A stretch of 64,000 nt of DNA from Stomoxys calcitrans (taxonomy: Eukaryota; Arthropoda; Insecta; Diptera; Muscidae): NCBI RefSeq assembly GCF_963082655.1, contig NC_081554.1, forward strand, positions 61,645,820 to 61,709,819, given 5' to 3'. Numbering within the stretch: position 1 is the stretch's first letter; each line of letters opens with the position of its first letter. This document shows, piece by piece, positions 1-10,862 of the stretch. A program made the position numbers and the translations under genes. Under the pieces are notes generated by a model. The model made no database searches and had not been told where the DNA came from. It worked only from the letters and a program-made list of their open reading frames with translations.

Positions 1-71
1 CATGTCTGAAATCCCACGTGATCTGTCAAATACTAATGCATGAAAATCCTAACCTCAAAAAAATCACCCTT
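1..71 (-). mobile_element. Terminus of a Tc1/mariner-superfamily element (cut by window edge)
   Basis: The first 71 bases match, with one or two differences, the right end of the element at 60506-61107. They end in CACCCTT followed by TA at 72-73, the expected target dinucleotide. Only the end is in the window, so the body cannot be judged. The family is inferred from the transposase pieces in the second copy. Confidence 0.75.
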
Positions 72-73
72 TA

Positions 74-722
74 TATCGAAATATAATACGATCTGTACCA
101 TATTTGAGTCGGATGTTGGGAGGCTTAAAACTGCGCACTATTCTTAATTTCAGCGAAATTGGATAAAAAATAAAGCTTTAATGGCCTTCAGACCCTTAAT
201 CGGGAGATCGGCCTATAAGGCAGCTATATCTAAATATAGTCCGATCTGTACCATATTTGGGTCCATTTTCGGGAAGCTTAAAATAACCCACTGTTTTAAA
301 TTTTAGCGAAATTGGGTAATAAATACAGCTTTTTTATATGGTCCGATCTGAACCATATTTGGGTAAAATCGGGTGAAAAATAATGTTTTTATGGGCATTA
401 GACCCTCAACGGAAAATCGATCTATATAGCTCCTTTTTCCAAATATGGTCCGATTGGACCCGTTCAAGAACTTAACCAGCGTGCATCAAAAAGACGTATC
501 TGTGGCACATTTCAGCTCAATATTTCAATTTTTGAAGGCTCTGGAGTGATTACAACAGACGGACGGACAGACGGATAGACACACGGACATCGTTAAATCG
601 TCTTAATTTTAATTTTAAGACGATCCGAAATATATATACTTTGTAGGAAATTGATATTTCGATGTGTGGCAAACGGAATGACAAAATCAATATACTCCCT
701 ATTCTACGGTGGTGGGTATAAT
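74..722 (+). mobile_element. HINE (INE-1/Helentron-like non-autonomous element)
   Basis: Internal units carry the phrases CGATCTGTACCATATTTG and GCGAAATTGG about every 120-150 bp. A GACGGACGGACAGACGG stretch lies near 560, then TATATATACTTTGTAGG, then the terminal GGTGGTGGGTATA at 708-720. The layout (central tandem units, a GACGGACA microsatellite, a TATA-rich tail) matches the Drosophila INE-1/DINE-1 group. No coding capacity. The start is not clear because the copy abuts the transposon end at 71. Confidence 0.7.
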
Positions 723-729
723 AATTTGT

Positions 730-1135
730 GTGGATCTGAAGGAGGCGCGTAGCCCTGAATATCTTGATAGCGACCTTCACGATGCTGATATTATTTCAGG
801 GTTCGTCCCCTATTTCCTTTCAAACCGGCCATATTTGCCTACTTTGGCAATAAGGGGCTCAAATGATAGGTATTTGATAGTAAAAAACGAATTTGATATC
901 CAATTTCGAGTCCAAGTGCTTGGAGGTCGTCTCACCCTATAAACTGTCTTCTAAAACAATGGCAATTGGGGTTCAAATAAAGAAAATTTGGGAGTAGAGC
1001 ACGATGCAGAAATTTTTTTTGGGCCAAGTGCGTGGGTTGCCGGCCCACCGGCATCCGACCTTTATATGGTTCAGATCGGTATATAATTGGATATATCTGC
1101 CAAAGAAAGATCAATATTTTGTTCTACAAAATTGA
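730..1135 (-). repeat. RepB fragment
   Basis: Minus-oriented RepB units, recognisable by GGGCTCAAATGATAGG, GGTATTTGATAG and AACGAATTTGATATC, also found at 1360-1672, 18485-19880, 38380-39520, 46088-47185 and 56128-57510. No open frame of interest. Confidence 0.6.
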
Positions 1136-1158
1136 AAAGTGTCATATATATTAGGCCG

Positions 1159-1352
1159 AACTTTGAATACCCACCACCTCGGGTATATATGTAACCCACC
1201 TTTCGTCACAATTCGGCGAAAATTGGATAAAATAAACACCCAAATTAGGCACGGACATTGCCTAATTTAGGTGTTTAAGCAATCCAATTTTCACCGGATT
1301 GTGACGAAAGGTGGGTTACATAAATACCCGAGGTGGTGGGTAACCAAAGTTT
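1159..1352. repeat. Near-perfect palindrome made of two HINE starts head to head
   Basis: The left arm (about 1159-1250) is a HINE start: CTTTGAATACCCACCACC, then GTAACCCACCTTTCGTCACA. The right arm (about 1260-1352) is its reverse complement. The centre itself pairs (CACCCAAATTAGGC against GCCTAATTTAGGTG), leaving a very short loop. DNA or RNA from here would form a hairpin with arms of about 90 bp. Probably a fold-back of one HINE end. Confidence 0.85.
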
Positions 1353-1359
1353 ATGGTGG

Positions 1360-1672
1360 GATATATCGGGGAGGGCGCCCCACCTCCAAAGCTCGCCAAA
1401 TAGAAATATAGACCCATAATGACAATATGGGGCTGAAATGAAAGGTATTTGAGATTAGAGCACGAATTTGATATTGGGGGTGCACCTCACCCCCAAAAAT
1501 ACCCGAATACCGGACATATTTACCGATTATAGCAATATAAGACTCAAATGAAAGGTCGTACCAGCAGCCCCAAACAGGACTTATTTGGCTGACCATACCA
1601 GTATAGGTCTCAGACATAATGAAAGAGTGAAAGAGGGTGCATCAGAGAGGGCCCTGTCCAGCTAGTCACTTT
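1360..1672 (-). repeat. RepB fragment with its terminal motif
   Basis: Begins with GGGGAGGGCGCCCCACC and holds two RepB units (GGGGCTGAAATGAAAGG, GACTCAAATGAAAGG). It ends with AGGGCCCTGTCCAGCTAGTC at 1648-1667, a decayed version of the family end seen at 39480-39515 and 18490. Confidence 0.6.
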
Positions 1673-2756
1673 ATAAAATATTAATAAATTTGGGTCACAT
1701 GATCTATGAACTTGTAAATGAATTTTGTTATATATATATTTTTTTCTTTCTGTTGTTCTGATTTCTCATTCTAAACATTCAAATACCGAAATAATAAACC
1801 GATAAAAGATTTCCACTTTATCACAATCCACTTTATCACAATCAATTTGCTATTAGTCTTGCTGTTACATTCTTGGAAAAATGCTTGAACTTTGCATTAT
1901 GTAACCTTAACCCCCACGAGCTATGCAAAAGTGGATTAAATTATTAAAAGCTTTAGCTAAGGAAAGATGGAAAGTGTTGCTTAATTGCCTCTTAAATTCT
2001 ACTAATCATAATAAATTGAGGATTTGCTTGAAACGTTAAATCGGTTTATTTCAGCTTGATTATCTCAAGCCAGCACAATTTTAAGGCTATTTTAGAACAT
2101 ACAAAGAAAGTGCAAATTGAAAACAAGGATTTAATGTAAAGTATTACACTTTGAACAAATTTAAATGACAAACAATTAGCATTTACCAGCACATACATCT
2201 ATCTAAGATAGCACATGCTTATCATAGGCAGTGGGGTGGTCAAACGAGGTCTATCATTTCTCCACCTCTCTCTTGGGAAAGCATAAAAAACTACCTTGAA
2301 ATTGATGATAAGATTTAAAGGGTTTCGCAGAACTCAATGAATGAGGGGTATTATGAATAAATCCTTTATTTAAACAATAGCATAAACCTATTTCATAGAA
2401 TTCTAAAAAAAAAAACATTTTTGGGCCTTATTATTTTTTGGTATTTTATTTGGTTACCTAACACAACGCAGAGTATCGTCATAATCATTGCCATCTTTAT
2501 CATTATATAGTAAGTAGATAAAGTCTCCAGTTAATACAATAATTTGTCCTTTTAATTTGACTTTGGTAACACAATGGAAAAACTCAGTTCCACAGAAACG
2601 TCAATAAGGGAGTTCATACGAAAAAAGTTGACACATATGTGTGCCATGACATACCTTCATACATATAAACATTTTTTAGGAATTTCACACTAGAAGGCTG
2701 TATTGCAAAGGAACTTAAGCCCAGTGTTTCTGCTGAGATTGAGAAATATGTCAATG
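1673..2756. other. AT-rich stretch, no gene seen
   Basis: About 1.1 kb without recognisable repeat motifs and without an open frame that looks like protein. Poly-A and poly-T runs are frequent. It is single copy within this window. Confidence 0.6.
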
Positions 2757-2887
2757 GTTGGGCTACTCAAGGCAGCAGGAGCCGACGGGTTACCCGCTGA
2801 ACAATTTAAGACCGGAGGCGACACGATGATAAGGCGCAAAAATCAGCTTGTGTGTGCGATCTGGCTAGAAGAACGCTGGGATTTGCT
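2757..2887 (+). mobile_element. LINE-C reverse transcriptase fragment
   Basis: Translates in one frame to [17 protein letters not shown] and then [12 protein letters not shown]. The same words occur in the LINE-C copies at 24950-26340 and 31560-32949 ([12 protein letters not shown] and [11 protein letters not shown]). This is the N-terminal fingers part of a non-LTR reverse transcriptase. Only about 43 codons survive. Confidence 0.8.
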
Positions 2888-3425
2888 TGACCCACATTTT
2901 AATACCATATTTGTATTCTACTCTCCAATACCTTTAATTTGATACCTATATAGTCTCGATCGGTTCACTTATGATTTTGGGTTGTGTTTTTGGCATAAGG
3001 GGGACGGTCCGTCCCCCTACCGATACGGAAAAATTATATGGCCTTTGTTTCCTTGTTTCCAGACCAACCTACACAATATGCGAACATTTCGAGAAAATCT
3101 GTTCTGCTGTTTTTCAGTCTATACGGAACAAACAAACCGAGTCCCATATATCCGTGATTGGCTAATGTGCCCATTTTGGGTGTCTTTGTGGGGGTGGGTG
3201 ACCACCTATACTTCGACATGAATTTGTATGCGAGATTCGTTATCTACTCCCGCATACTTTTCATTTGATACCCATATTGTCCTTATCGGTCCACTTTTGT
3301 TTTTGGATGGTGTTTTTGGGGTAACGGTGGAGGGTCCGCCCTCTTTGGGGCAATTCTTATGCGATTTGGATATGGATTTCAACAAATGTGCTAAATGTGC
3401 TCCAAATTGGTTCATAACCTGACAT
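2888..3425 (+). repeat. RepB fragment
   Basis: Plus-oriented units with TCTACTCTCCAATACC, TTGGGTGTGTTTTTGG-like words and a CCGTATAGACT-type phrase (here TCTATACGGAACAAACAAAC). The unit at 2900-3220 is closely related to 48887-49365 and, inverted, to 38700-39170. Confidence 0.65.
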
Positions 3426-3960
3426 AGCTACCATATAAATCGACCACGGATTTTGACTTCTTGAGCTTCGAACGGTTAGATCCACGGCTAATAGACCCCT
3501 CTAGATAGGCAGCATATTGACATACAGATTAAGTATGAATATTATTAATGTGCTAATAATGGGACCAAGACTTTAAATCGAAATAGTGCCGCTATCACCT
3601 ATGCACTGCTTATAATACTTTTTATCATAGCTGTGCTTGGTCTTCCAAAATTAGTCTAGAACACCCTCTAATCCTGTATTTTTTCGAACAAATTTTCCGA
3701 ACAAATCTTTGCATCTAAAACCTCCTTCCTTATCCTTTTAACAAAGGGCTTGCCAGTGCTTGGTCCCGCATATTAAAGTTGATGATACCCCACGAAATTT
3801 GGTGAATGTTAAATTGCACCCTCTTAGTACCTGATTTCCTATTTCTTTTGCCTTCCTCACCAGTCGTTGCAGTTACAATGTGGGTGGCTTCGGAGAGTCG
3901 AATGGCATATAAAGTGATGCCTGTTATTCTCCACCGTCTCCCTCTCTCAGGCCCTTAGAC
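3426..3960. other. No gene seen; weak HINE trace
   Basis: Around 3440-3480 there is a short HINE-like phrase (ATTTTGACTTCTTGAGC). The rest, to 3960, has no repeat or coding signal that I can support. Confidence 0.5.
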
Positions 3961-4262
3961 ACCAAGGAATACATTTTTATATCAGATTTGTACTCTACTT
4001 TAAAATACATTTCATTTCATACTAATATTGCCCAAAGCGGTAAGACTGTCCTGTTGGGCCGTGGTTTTGGGGGTGGAGAAATCCCCCGACACTTAAGGTG
4101 ACATTTGTATGCCAAGTACGTACTCTACTCAAAAATACCTCTCATTTGATACCCATATTGTCCCAATCGGTTAACATGTCCGTTCGGGTGGGTTTTGGGA
4201 TGGGGCGTCCCCCCAGGTTATTTGACCCAAAAATTGTATACCAATTTCGTGTTTTTGGGGTA
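3961..4262 (+). repeat. RepB fragment
   Basis: Two units with TACTCTACTTTAAAATAC, TTTGATACCCATATTGTCC and GGGATGGGGCGTCC. It directly precedes a SINE. Confidence 0.6.
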
Positions 4263-4264
4263 CT

Positions 4265-4588
4265 ATAAGGTGGCAGAGGTTTGCATGTCCGCCTATGACG
4301 CTGAACGCCCCGGTTCAAATCCTGGCGAGACCATCAGAAAAAAAAGTTCAACGGGGGTTTTCTCCTCCTAATGCTGGCAACATTTGTGAGGTACTATGCC
4401 ATGTAAAACTTCTCTCCCAAGAGGTGTCGCACTGCGGCACGCCGTTCGGTCTCGGCTATAAAAGGGAGGCCGCTTATCATTCGCTTATCATTGAGTTTAA
4501 ATTTGAATCGGGCTGCGACTGAGAAGTTTGCCGCTGTTCCTTAGTGGAATGTTCTTGGGCAAAATTTGCAATTTGCAATAAGGTGGCA
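4265..4588 (+). mobile_element. tRNA-derived SINE with 11 bp target duplication
   Basis: The head resembles a tRNA with Pol III boxes: an A-box-like GAGGTTTGCATGTCCGCC and a B-box-like GGTTCAAATCCTGGCGAGA. The body carries GAGGTACTATGCCATG and GGTCTCGGCTATAAAAG, and the tail is TGGGCAAAATTTGC. ATAAGGTGGCA occurs at 4265-4275 and 4578-4588, a likely target-site duplication. Other copies are at 8474, 13434, 28422, 32409 and 53449. Confidence 0.85.
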
Positions 4589-5216
4589 TACAAAATTCTG
4601 CTTAAATCGTTAGACCCATCTCCGAGATCTTGCGTATTTCAAAATATTGGTAAGGCAAAGGGTGCCGGGCCATAGGGAAGTAACTGGGAATGAGAAAGAA
4701 GACGATTTGGCAGTGAAGGCCAGAGAACTGCCGTCAATAGACTTGATTAACCTGAAGCATTTCTGGTCGACGCAGTCCGTATTTATGGCGTGGGCGACGA
4801 ATGCCCATTGAACGCTGTGGAACAGCGAAACGGTCGGTAGGACGGAGAAAATCCTATGGGAAGACCTAGGTCGTGAGAACACGAGGCTATTACTGAAAGT
4901 AAGTAAGAAGGAGGTCAGTATAGATCTCGGTATCATAACGGGACACATAGGACTACGGGCTCTCACTTATGTAAAATGGGTGCGGCAAGTGATAGCATGT
5001 GTAGGGCAAGCGAGGGAGATGATGAGATGTTGGAACATTTCCTATATCATTTCCCGGCTTTCGCGTCCAACAGATACCGGTACTTAGGTGGAGACACAAT
5101 ATGAGACATGAACCAACTTAGGGGAGTGGTATTGAAAACAATTAAGGGTTTTGTAAGTGGCACGGAATTCCTAACTTAAAATTTTCTTTTTCGAGGTTAC
5201 TTTATATTGGGTTGCC

Positions 5217-6424
5217 CAAAAAGTAATTGCGGATTTTTCATATAGTCGGCGTTGACAATTTTTTTCACAGCTTGTGACTCTGTAATTGCATTCTTTCTTC
5301 TGTCAGTTATCAGCTGTTACTTTTAGCTTGCTTTAGAAAAAAAGTGTAAACAAGTAAAAACGTGTTAAGTTCGGCCGGGCCGAATCTTATATACCCTCCA
5401 CCATGGATCGCATTTGTCGAGTTCTTTTCCCGGCATCTCTTCTTAGGCAAAAAAGGATATAAGAAAAGAGTTGCTCTGCTATTAAAACGATATCAAGATA
5501 TGGTCCGGTTCGGACCACAATTAAATTATATGTTGGAGACCTGTGTAAAATTTCAGCCAATTCGTATAAGAATTGCGCCCATTGGGGCTCACGAAGTAAA
5601 ATAGAGAGAACGATTTACATGGGATCTGTATCGGGCTATAGACCGATTCAGACCATAATAAACACGTTTGTTGATGGTCATGAGAGGATCCGTCGTACAA
5701 AATTTCAGGCAATCGGATAATAATTGCGACCTCTAGAGGTCAAGAAGTCAAGATCCCAGATCGGTTTATATGGCAGCAATATCAGGTTATGAACCGATTT
5801 GAACCTTATTTGACACAGTTGTTGAAAGTAAAAATAAAATACGTCATGCAAAATTTCAGCCAAATCGGATAGGAATTGCGGCCTCTAGAAGTTCAAGAAG
5901 TCAAATCCCCAGATCTGTTTATATGACAGCTATATCAGGTTATGGACCTATTTCAACCATATTTGGCACAGTTATTGGATATCATAACGAAATACTTCGT
6001 GCAAAAATTCATTCAAATCGGATAAGAATTGTGCCCTCTAGAGGCTCAAGAAGTCAAGACCCAAGATCGGTTTATATGGCAGCTATATCAGGTTATGGAC
6101 CGATTTAAACCATACTTGGCACAGTTGTTGGATATAATAACAAAACATGTCGTGCAAAATTTTATTCAAATCGGATAAGAATTGCGCACGCTAGAGGCTC
6201 AAGAAGTCAAGACCGAAGATCGGTTTATATGGCAGCTATATCAGGTTATGGACCGATTTGAACCATACTTGGCACAGTTGTTGGATATCATAACAAAACA
6301 CGTCCACCCCATCTTATGGTGGAGGGTATAAAAAAGTATATTTGATTAAAGTTCATTCTAAGTTTTATTAAAAATGCATTTACTTTCTTTTAAAAAATCC
6401 GCAATTACTTTTTGGGCAACCCAA
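5217..6424 (+). mobile_element. Mariner MITE copy 1, interrupted by a HINE
   Basis: Terminal repeat TTGGGTTGCCCAAAAAGTAA with its reverse complement at the other end, flanked by TA at 5215-5216 and 6425-6426. Mariner sequence is 5217-5350 plus about 6335-6424. The end resembles the cecropia/Hsmar1 type of mariner (established knowledge of that end). There is no transposase, so it is non-autonomous. Orientation is taken as plus when CATATAGTCGGCG follows the left end. Confidence 0.9.
5351..6334 (+). mobile_element. HINE nested inside mariner copy 1
   Basis: Starts AAGTAAAAACGTG, then GTTCGGCCGGGCCGAATC and ATATACCCTCCACCATGG; ends ATCTTATGGTGGAGGG then TATAAAA. Internal units of about 150 bp carry GATCGGTTTATATGGCAGC. 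The uninterrupted mariner at 10002-10226 shows that the host sequence runs straight through this point, so the HINE went into a poly-A run of the mariner. It lacks the GACGGACA block. Confidence 0.9.
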
Positions 6425-6535
6425 TAGTTTTTAGAGCGCACAACAAGCCGATTACTGGCTTAGGTGTATGTCTTTTGTGGCATGGGGTGGATTAATATCC
6501 GCACCCTCTTTTCAACTTAACCTAACAAACAAACA

Positions 6536-7870
6536 AAGCGCAACAATTCCATTTTCTATAATGGAAGATATCTAGAATGAAGAACAGCTGCCGATGTCTC
6601 TTGAGGCCAAGTACCTGAGCTTGAATCTTTACTTAAGACTAAGCGGCAATGAATGCGCTCTACTTCTGTCGTAATTTGATAGAAAGAAGTTGAGGGCTTA
6701 AGCCGGGGACAATACAAGAAGATCGCTTTTGGTATGAGGCAGTTAGGAACGTGATGCTCCTCTAACTTTGGGCATTCTGCACAACGTTTTATTTATGGAC
6801 ATGGTTTTACCCAAAAGGTATCTCTGATGCTACCCAGCATTTTTGGCACTTTATGTACAATGGGATGGGAGCACAGTGGCAGGAGTATTCAATGAGTTCC
6901 TTGGACTCAGGGAGTTTTCATAGTCTTCTGTAAGTTTGTATCTTTCAGAAGGAGGTCTTCGCTGTCCTGAAGACACTGGATCCGTGAGCAGCTGCTCCCT
7001 TAAGGCTCTGGCATTAGGTTACGTCAGATTGAGATTGATTTAAAGACGTAAGGAGCTTCTTCGCAACATGGGGAAGTCTGTCAGGCTCCAATGGGTTCCG
7101 GAACAGCAACTAGGGGCGAGAAATAAGGCGGACAACGAGCCAATCGATATTTCGTTTTGACTTAATCACCCCACCAGAATTTTGATTGCAGATGAACGGA
7201 TCTTAGTCTAAGGAATAATACCTACCAGATTCATTTTCACTGCAAACATGAATCTTTTTAAAAACAATCTCTTCATCTTACCGTTTATCCCAATGAATTC
7301 ATTTTTTCTCTTGCAACATTTGAACTTAAACTAAAGCTTTTACTACCTATGGATTCTTATCTTGACAATGACAATGACTCCCTAGCTATGTACGTCCCAT
7401 ATTGTATGAACTTGACTTTGTACGGAATACACGAACGAAGGCGGACCTTAACAGATGTGGAAGAGAAAACATTAAACTGTTTATTAAGGACAACACTAAT
7501 TAGGGTTGATACATTTTCATTATTCCATATCGTAGCTGTGTACAGGCGCACATGTCTTCTCAAATTCATACAAGGACAAACACACACACACATATGCAAA
7601 TAATAGCACACATTTGCAAATAACGGAGAGGAGTACATATGGGACAAAGTTGTGAGTGAGTAGGAGTTTCTAAGGTAGCCTGTTATAGGCCTTAAATGAG
7701 GCCTTTCTAGGAAAACAACTGAAGCGAATATCTCTTAATGGCCAAATTAGTTTCTAAAGGACGACTCCAGCCCTTGAAACGGATTTAAAAGAGCATCTTT
7801 TAGGACGGCTTTGGAACTACTTTTGCCAGCTTGTCACACATTTGCAAATAGATTAGGTTAGGTAAGGTTA
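6536..7870. other. Mostly unassigned; RNase H relic at 7085-7140
   Basis: At about 7089-7139 the plus strand reads QWVPEQQLGARNKADNE, which fits the W-V-P-x-H-x-G-x-x-G-N-x-x-A-D motif of LINE RNase H with the histidine lost. The flanks (6560-7200) are probably a decayed LINE. 7200-7870 shows only short chance frames and a CA run near 7580. Confidence 0.4.
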
Positions 7871-7879
7871 AAGTATCAG

Positions 7880-9700
7880 TCTGCCATCAGACTCACTTAG
7901 ATGTTTTCGTCCATTGTGATACCACAGAAGAAGATGCCTTCTAGTTCCTACCGTTGAACCATTCAGATCGCTTTAAAAAGCCCAGTAACTTGCGAATGTT
8001 CACATCCGCTAAATCAGACAGGTTCTCAAAGAAATGAGAACTTAAAGTGGAACTCCTTCTAACTGCTAGTGCGGGACACACGCACAGAAGGTGTTCTATA
8101 GTCTCTTCTTCCTCGATGTCCCTACAGCTTCTGCAAAAGTCATTGCTGGCAAGCTTCAGTCTGTCAGCATGTTTTCCGATTGGACAGTGACCTGCCATGA
8201 CGGACACAATGATTCAGCCGTCTGTTCTAGCCAATGACAGCAAAGCAGTAGACCTCTTCCAGTCTAGATGAGGCCACATAGTTTTGGAATGCTCTCAGCC
8301 CCCTCTTTGTGACCATCTATCACTCGTTGCCCTTCGGTTCTGGTTCTGAAAACTTAGCTTACATGTCGCTAGAGGCATACCCACAGATTCCGGTGTCCCT
8401 GGAGTGCGTAAGGTAGTTCCAAGTCTCGCAAGCTTGTCTGCTTTAGAATTCCCTGGGATATCCCTGTGACTCCAGGAGGCCACCGTAGCGCAGGGGTTAG
8501 CATATCCGCCTATGACGCTGAACGCCAGGGTTCGAATCCTGGCGAGGCCATTCAAAAAAAATTTCAGCTGTGGTTTTCCCCTCCTAATGATGGCAACATT
8601 TGTGAGGTACTATGCCATGTAAAACTTCTCTCCATAGAGGTGTTGCACTGCGACACACCGTTCGGACTCGGCTATAAAAGGAAGGCCCCTTATCATTGAG
8701 CTTAAACTTGAATCGGACTGCACTCATTGATATGTGAGAAATTTGCCCCTGTTCCTTAGTGGAATGTTCATGGGCAAAAGTTGCATCCCTGTGACTCCGC
8801 ACCCAGAACAGGTGAATTTTGAACTGTTCAGCCATCTGCGACAGTTGAGGGCGGTTTTTGTGTTCAGAAATATGTTCTCCAGGGATTTAAAGGCTGCCTG
8901 GCTGTCGGAGAAGATATTTATGCCAATCGTCGCAATGACATTATATCATAGCCATTCCACCACTTCCTTAATTGTAAGGATCTCTGATTAATACACACTG
9001 CAGTGGTCGGGTAACCTCTTCGATACGAGCAGTTCAAGATCTTTAGAGTACACCCCAAAGCCCATCTGGTCGTTTAGTTTGGAACCATCTGTATATAAGT
9101 CTATGTAACTTTTGTTACAAGGGATATCGTAGTTCCAATCGGTTCTACCAGGAGTAGTGGTATAGTAAGTTTTATCAAACAGCGGCTAAGGTAGGGTGTA
9201 ATCCACACTGCCTGGAAAATCGGCTATTATATCAAGTATAACACAGTGTACGTGGCCACCACATGACCAATGAGAAAGCTCCCTTAACCCCACGGCAGTG
9301 GTCGCTGTAATTTGGTTAGCCACAATGTCCAGAGGCATTAGATGTAGCGTTATTTTCAGTGCATCAGATGGTCACGTCCTCAGTGCGGCTGTGTTACACA
9401 AGCAAGCCATCCTTTGGATCCGGTTGAGTATGGAGCAGTGGGTGAATTTTTGAAGCCCCGTCCACCAGACCAAAACACCATATAGCATAATCGGTCTGAC
9501 AACTGCAGTATATACCCAATGCATGATACGCGGTCTAAATCCCCAACATTTACCAATGGCTCTCTTGCAGGTGTATAGGGCAAGAGTGACCTTTCTTGCC
9601 CTTTCCAAAATGTTGGATTTGAAGTTCAGTTTGCTGTCCAGCAAAACACGCAGGAATTTTGCACTTTCTGTAAATGGTTCATTTTCTCCACCCTAGGAGC
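7880..9700 (-). mobile_element. LINE-D remnant (reverse transcriptase end to zinc-knuckle tail)
   Basis: Read on the minus strand, 9644-9372 gives a reverse-transcriptase C-terminus (MLDSKLNFKSNILERARK, then VVRPIMLYGVLVWW). 8555-8295 resembles an RNase H end (SWSHRDIPGNSKADKLARLG). 8207-7941 holds a knuckle (CRSCRDIEEEETIEHLLCVC). A SINE splits it at 8474-8784. Frameshifts separate the pieces. The family differs from LINE-A, B and C. Confidence 0.75.
8460..8798 (+). mobile_element. SINE inserted in LINE-D, 14 bp target duplication
   Basis: The body is 8474-8784. The duplicated target ATCCCTGTGACTCC occurs at 8460-8473 and 8785-8798. A-box-like CGCAGGGGTTAGCATATCC and B-box-like GGTTCGAATCCTGGCGAGG are both present, so this is the best-preserved head in the window. 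The clean duplication defines the ends of the family at about 311 bp. Confidence 0.95.
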
Positions 9701-9719
9701 AAAGTGGGCTACCGAAATT

Positions 9720-9839
9720 GGTCTGGGTATAAATCCGTGCAATACAGAAGTAGTTCTTTTCAGCAGGTTCCACTGTAGGCAACTTTTATCTCGTGCTGAA
9801 AAGAATTACTTCTGTATTGCACGGATTTATACCCAGACC
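9720..9839. repeat. Inverted repeat, 46 bp arms, 28 bp loop
   Basis: The left arm 9720-9765 starts GGTCTGGGTATAAATCC and the right arm 9794-9839 is its reverse complement with one mismatch. The loop contains CAGGTTCCACTG. It lies between LINE-D and a HINE piece. No terminal target duplication was found, so a snap-back duplication is more likely than a separate element. Confidence 0.85.
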
Positions 9840-10322
9840 ACATAACAGAACACGATATGGCCCATTTGCAATCCACAACGACCTACATCAATGTTAAGTA
9901 GCTGTACAAAATTTCAAACGGCTAGCTTTACGCGTTCGACCGCTTTCGTGATTTCGACAGATGGACGGACGGGCTCAGAATGTCGAGAGGATCAAGATAT
10001 ATTGGATTGCCCAAAAAGTAATTGCGGATTTTTCATATAGTCGGCGTTGACAAATTTTTTCACAGCTTGTGACTCTGTAATTGCATTCTTTCTTCTGTTA
10101 GTTATCAGCTGTTACTTTTAGCTTGCTTTAGAAAAAAAGTGTAAAAAAAGTATATTTGATTAAAGTTTTTTTAAAATGCATTTTACTCTCTTTTAAAAAA
10201 TCCGCAATTACTTTTTGGGCAACCCATACCTACTTTATGGGGTCCTAGATCAATATTTCGAGGTGTCACAACAGGAATGACTAGATTAGTATACCCTCAT
10301 CCTATGGTTGTGGGTATAAAAA
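9840..10322 (+). mobile_element. HINE 3' portion, split by mariner copy 2
   Basis: Starts inside the element (ATATGGCCCATTTGCAATCC), passes GATTTCGACAGATGGACGG, is interrupted at 10002-10226, and resumes with TACTTTATGGGGTCC before ending in ATGGTTGTGGGTATAAAAA. The 5' end is missing. Confidence 0.8.
10002..10226 (+). mobile_element. Mariner MITE copy 2, inserted in a HINE
   Basis: Ends TTGGATTGCCCAAAAAG and CTTTTTGGGCAACCCA, flanked by TA. It is about 225 bp and intact apart from a short internal deletion near 10165. The HINE on both sides is continuous when the mariner and one TA are removed. No coding capacity. Confidence 0.9.
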
Positions 10323-10830
10323 TTCAAATTCTCAGTCGTTTATATGTGAATGCAGAAGATCCCAGGCGACATGGAACGGAGAACTTCTTTTGAGTTATTT
10401 TATAAACATTTTGAGTTTCAAAGTCTATACCATTCCTTGGTCTATTATCTAGATTGACAATTTAATCAAAAAATTACTACTTTGGAGAAAAAGACATAAT
10501 CTTTGTTAGGTACTCGGTTGACTACTTTGATACTTTTATCGTTGTAATGAAAGGCCCCACTCATTGCTCCCCTGTGATCTTTTCACCAAATGAACTCCTT
10601 TGACCTAGACATTCAAACGTGTATTCATAAGCTACAGACTTTCGGTAAACGAAGTTTTTTTTATGGTTGTGGCATGATTCAGTCCTTCCCCTAACAAGAT
10701 AACATTTGGGTTATAAGGGATTTGAAACAGCTTTTATTAGAATTTCGAAAAGAGATTAAAAACAACAAAAGGGTTGTATAACATTTTGTTAATTTAATCA
10801 CTTTATATTCCTTGCCCTTCCCTTCTCTCG

Positions 10831-10862
<32 letters not shown>

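Larger units (their letters stand above)
4595..6535 (+). mobile_element. LINE-B 3' part (RNase H, zinc knuckle, 3' UTR), split by a nested mariner
   Basis: 4640-4930 carries a broken RNase H-like region (GTGCCGGGCCATAGGG, cognate of the [11 protein letters not shown] segment at 30190). Then comes a cysteine-rich tail (GTGTAGGGCAAGCGAGG) and the conserved end GGAATTCCTAACTTAAAA. The 3' UTR stops at 5216 and resumes at 6425 with GAGCGCACAACAAGCCG, ending near 6535 in CAACTTAACCTAAC. The intervening 5217-6424 is a mariner with a HINE inside it. Stops and frameshifts make the copy dead. Confidence 0.8.

Noticed and set aside
4610..4966. 118-codon minus-strand frame (also 29946-30473 and 50631-51056)
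   Set aside because: All three are antisense shadows of the LINE-B RNase H region, which is on the plus strand at these places.
8474..8560. tRNA gene suggested by A- and B-box-like sequences
   Set aside because: No cloverleaf with acceptor stem can be closed, and the same head starts several SINE copies with target duplications.
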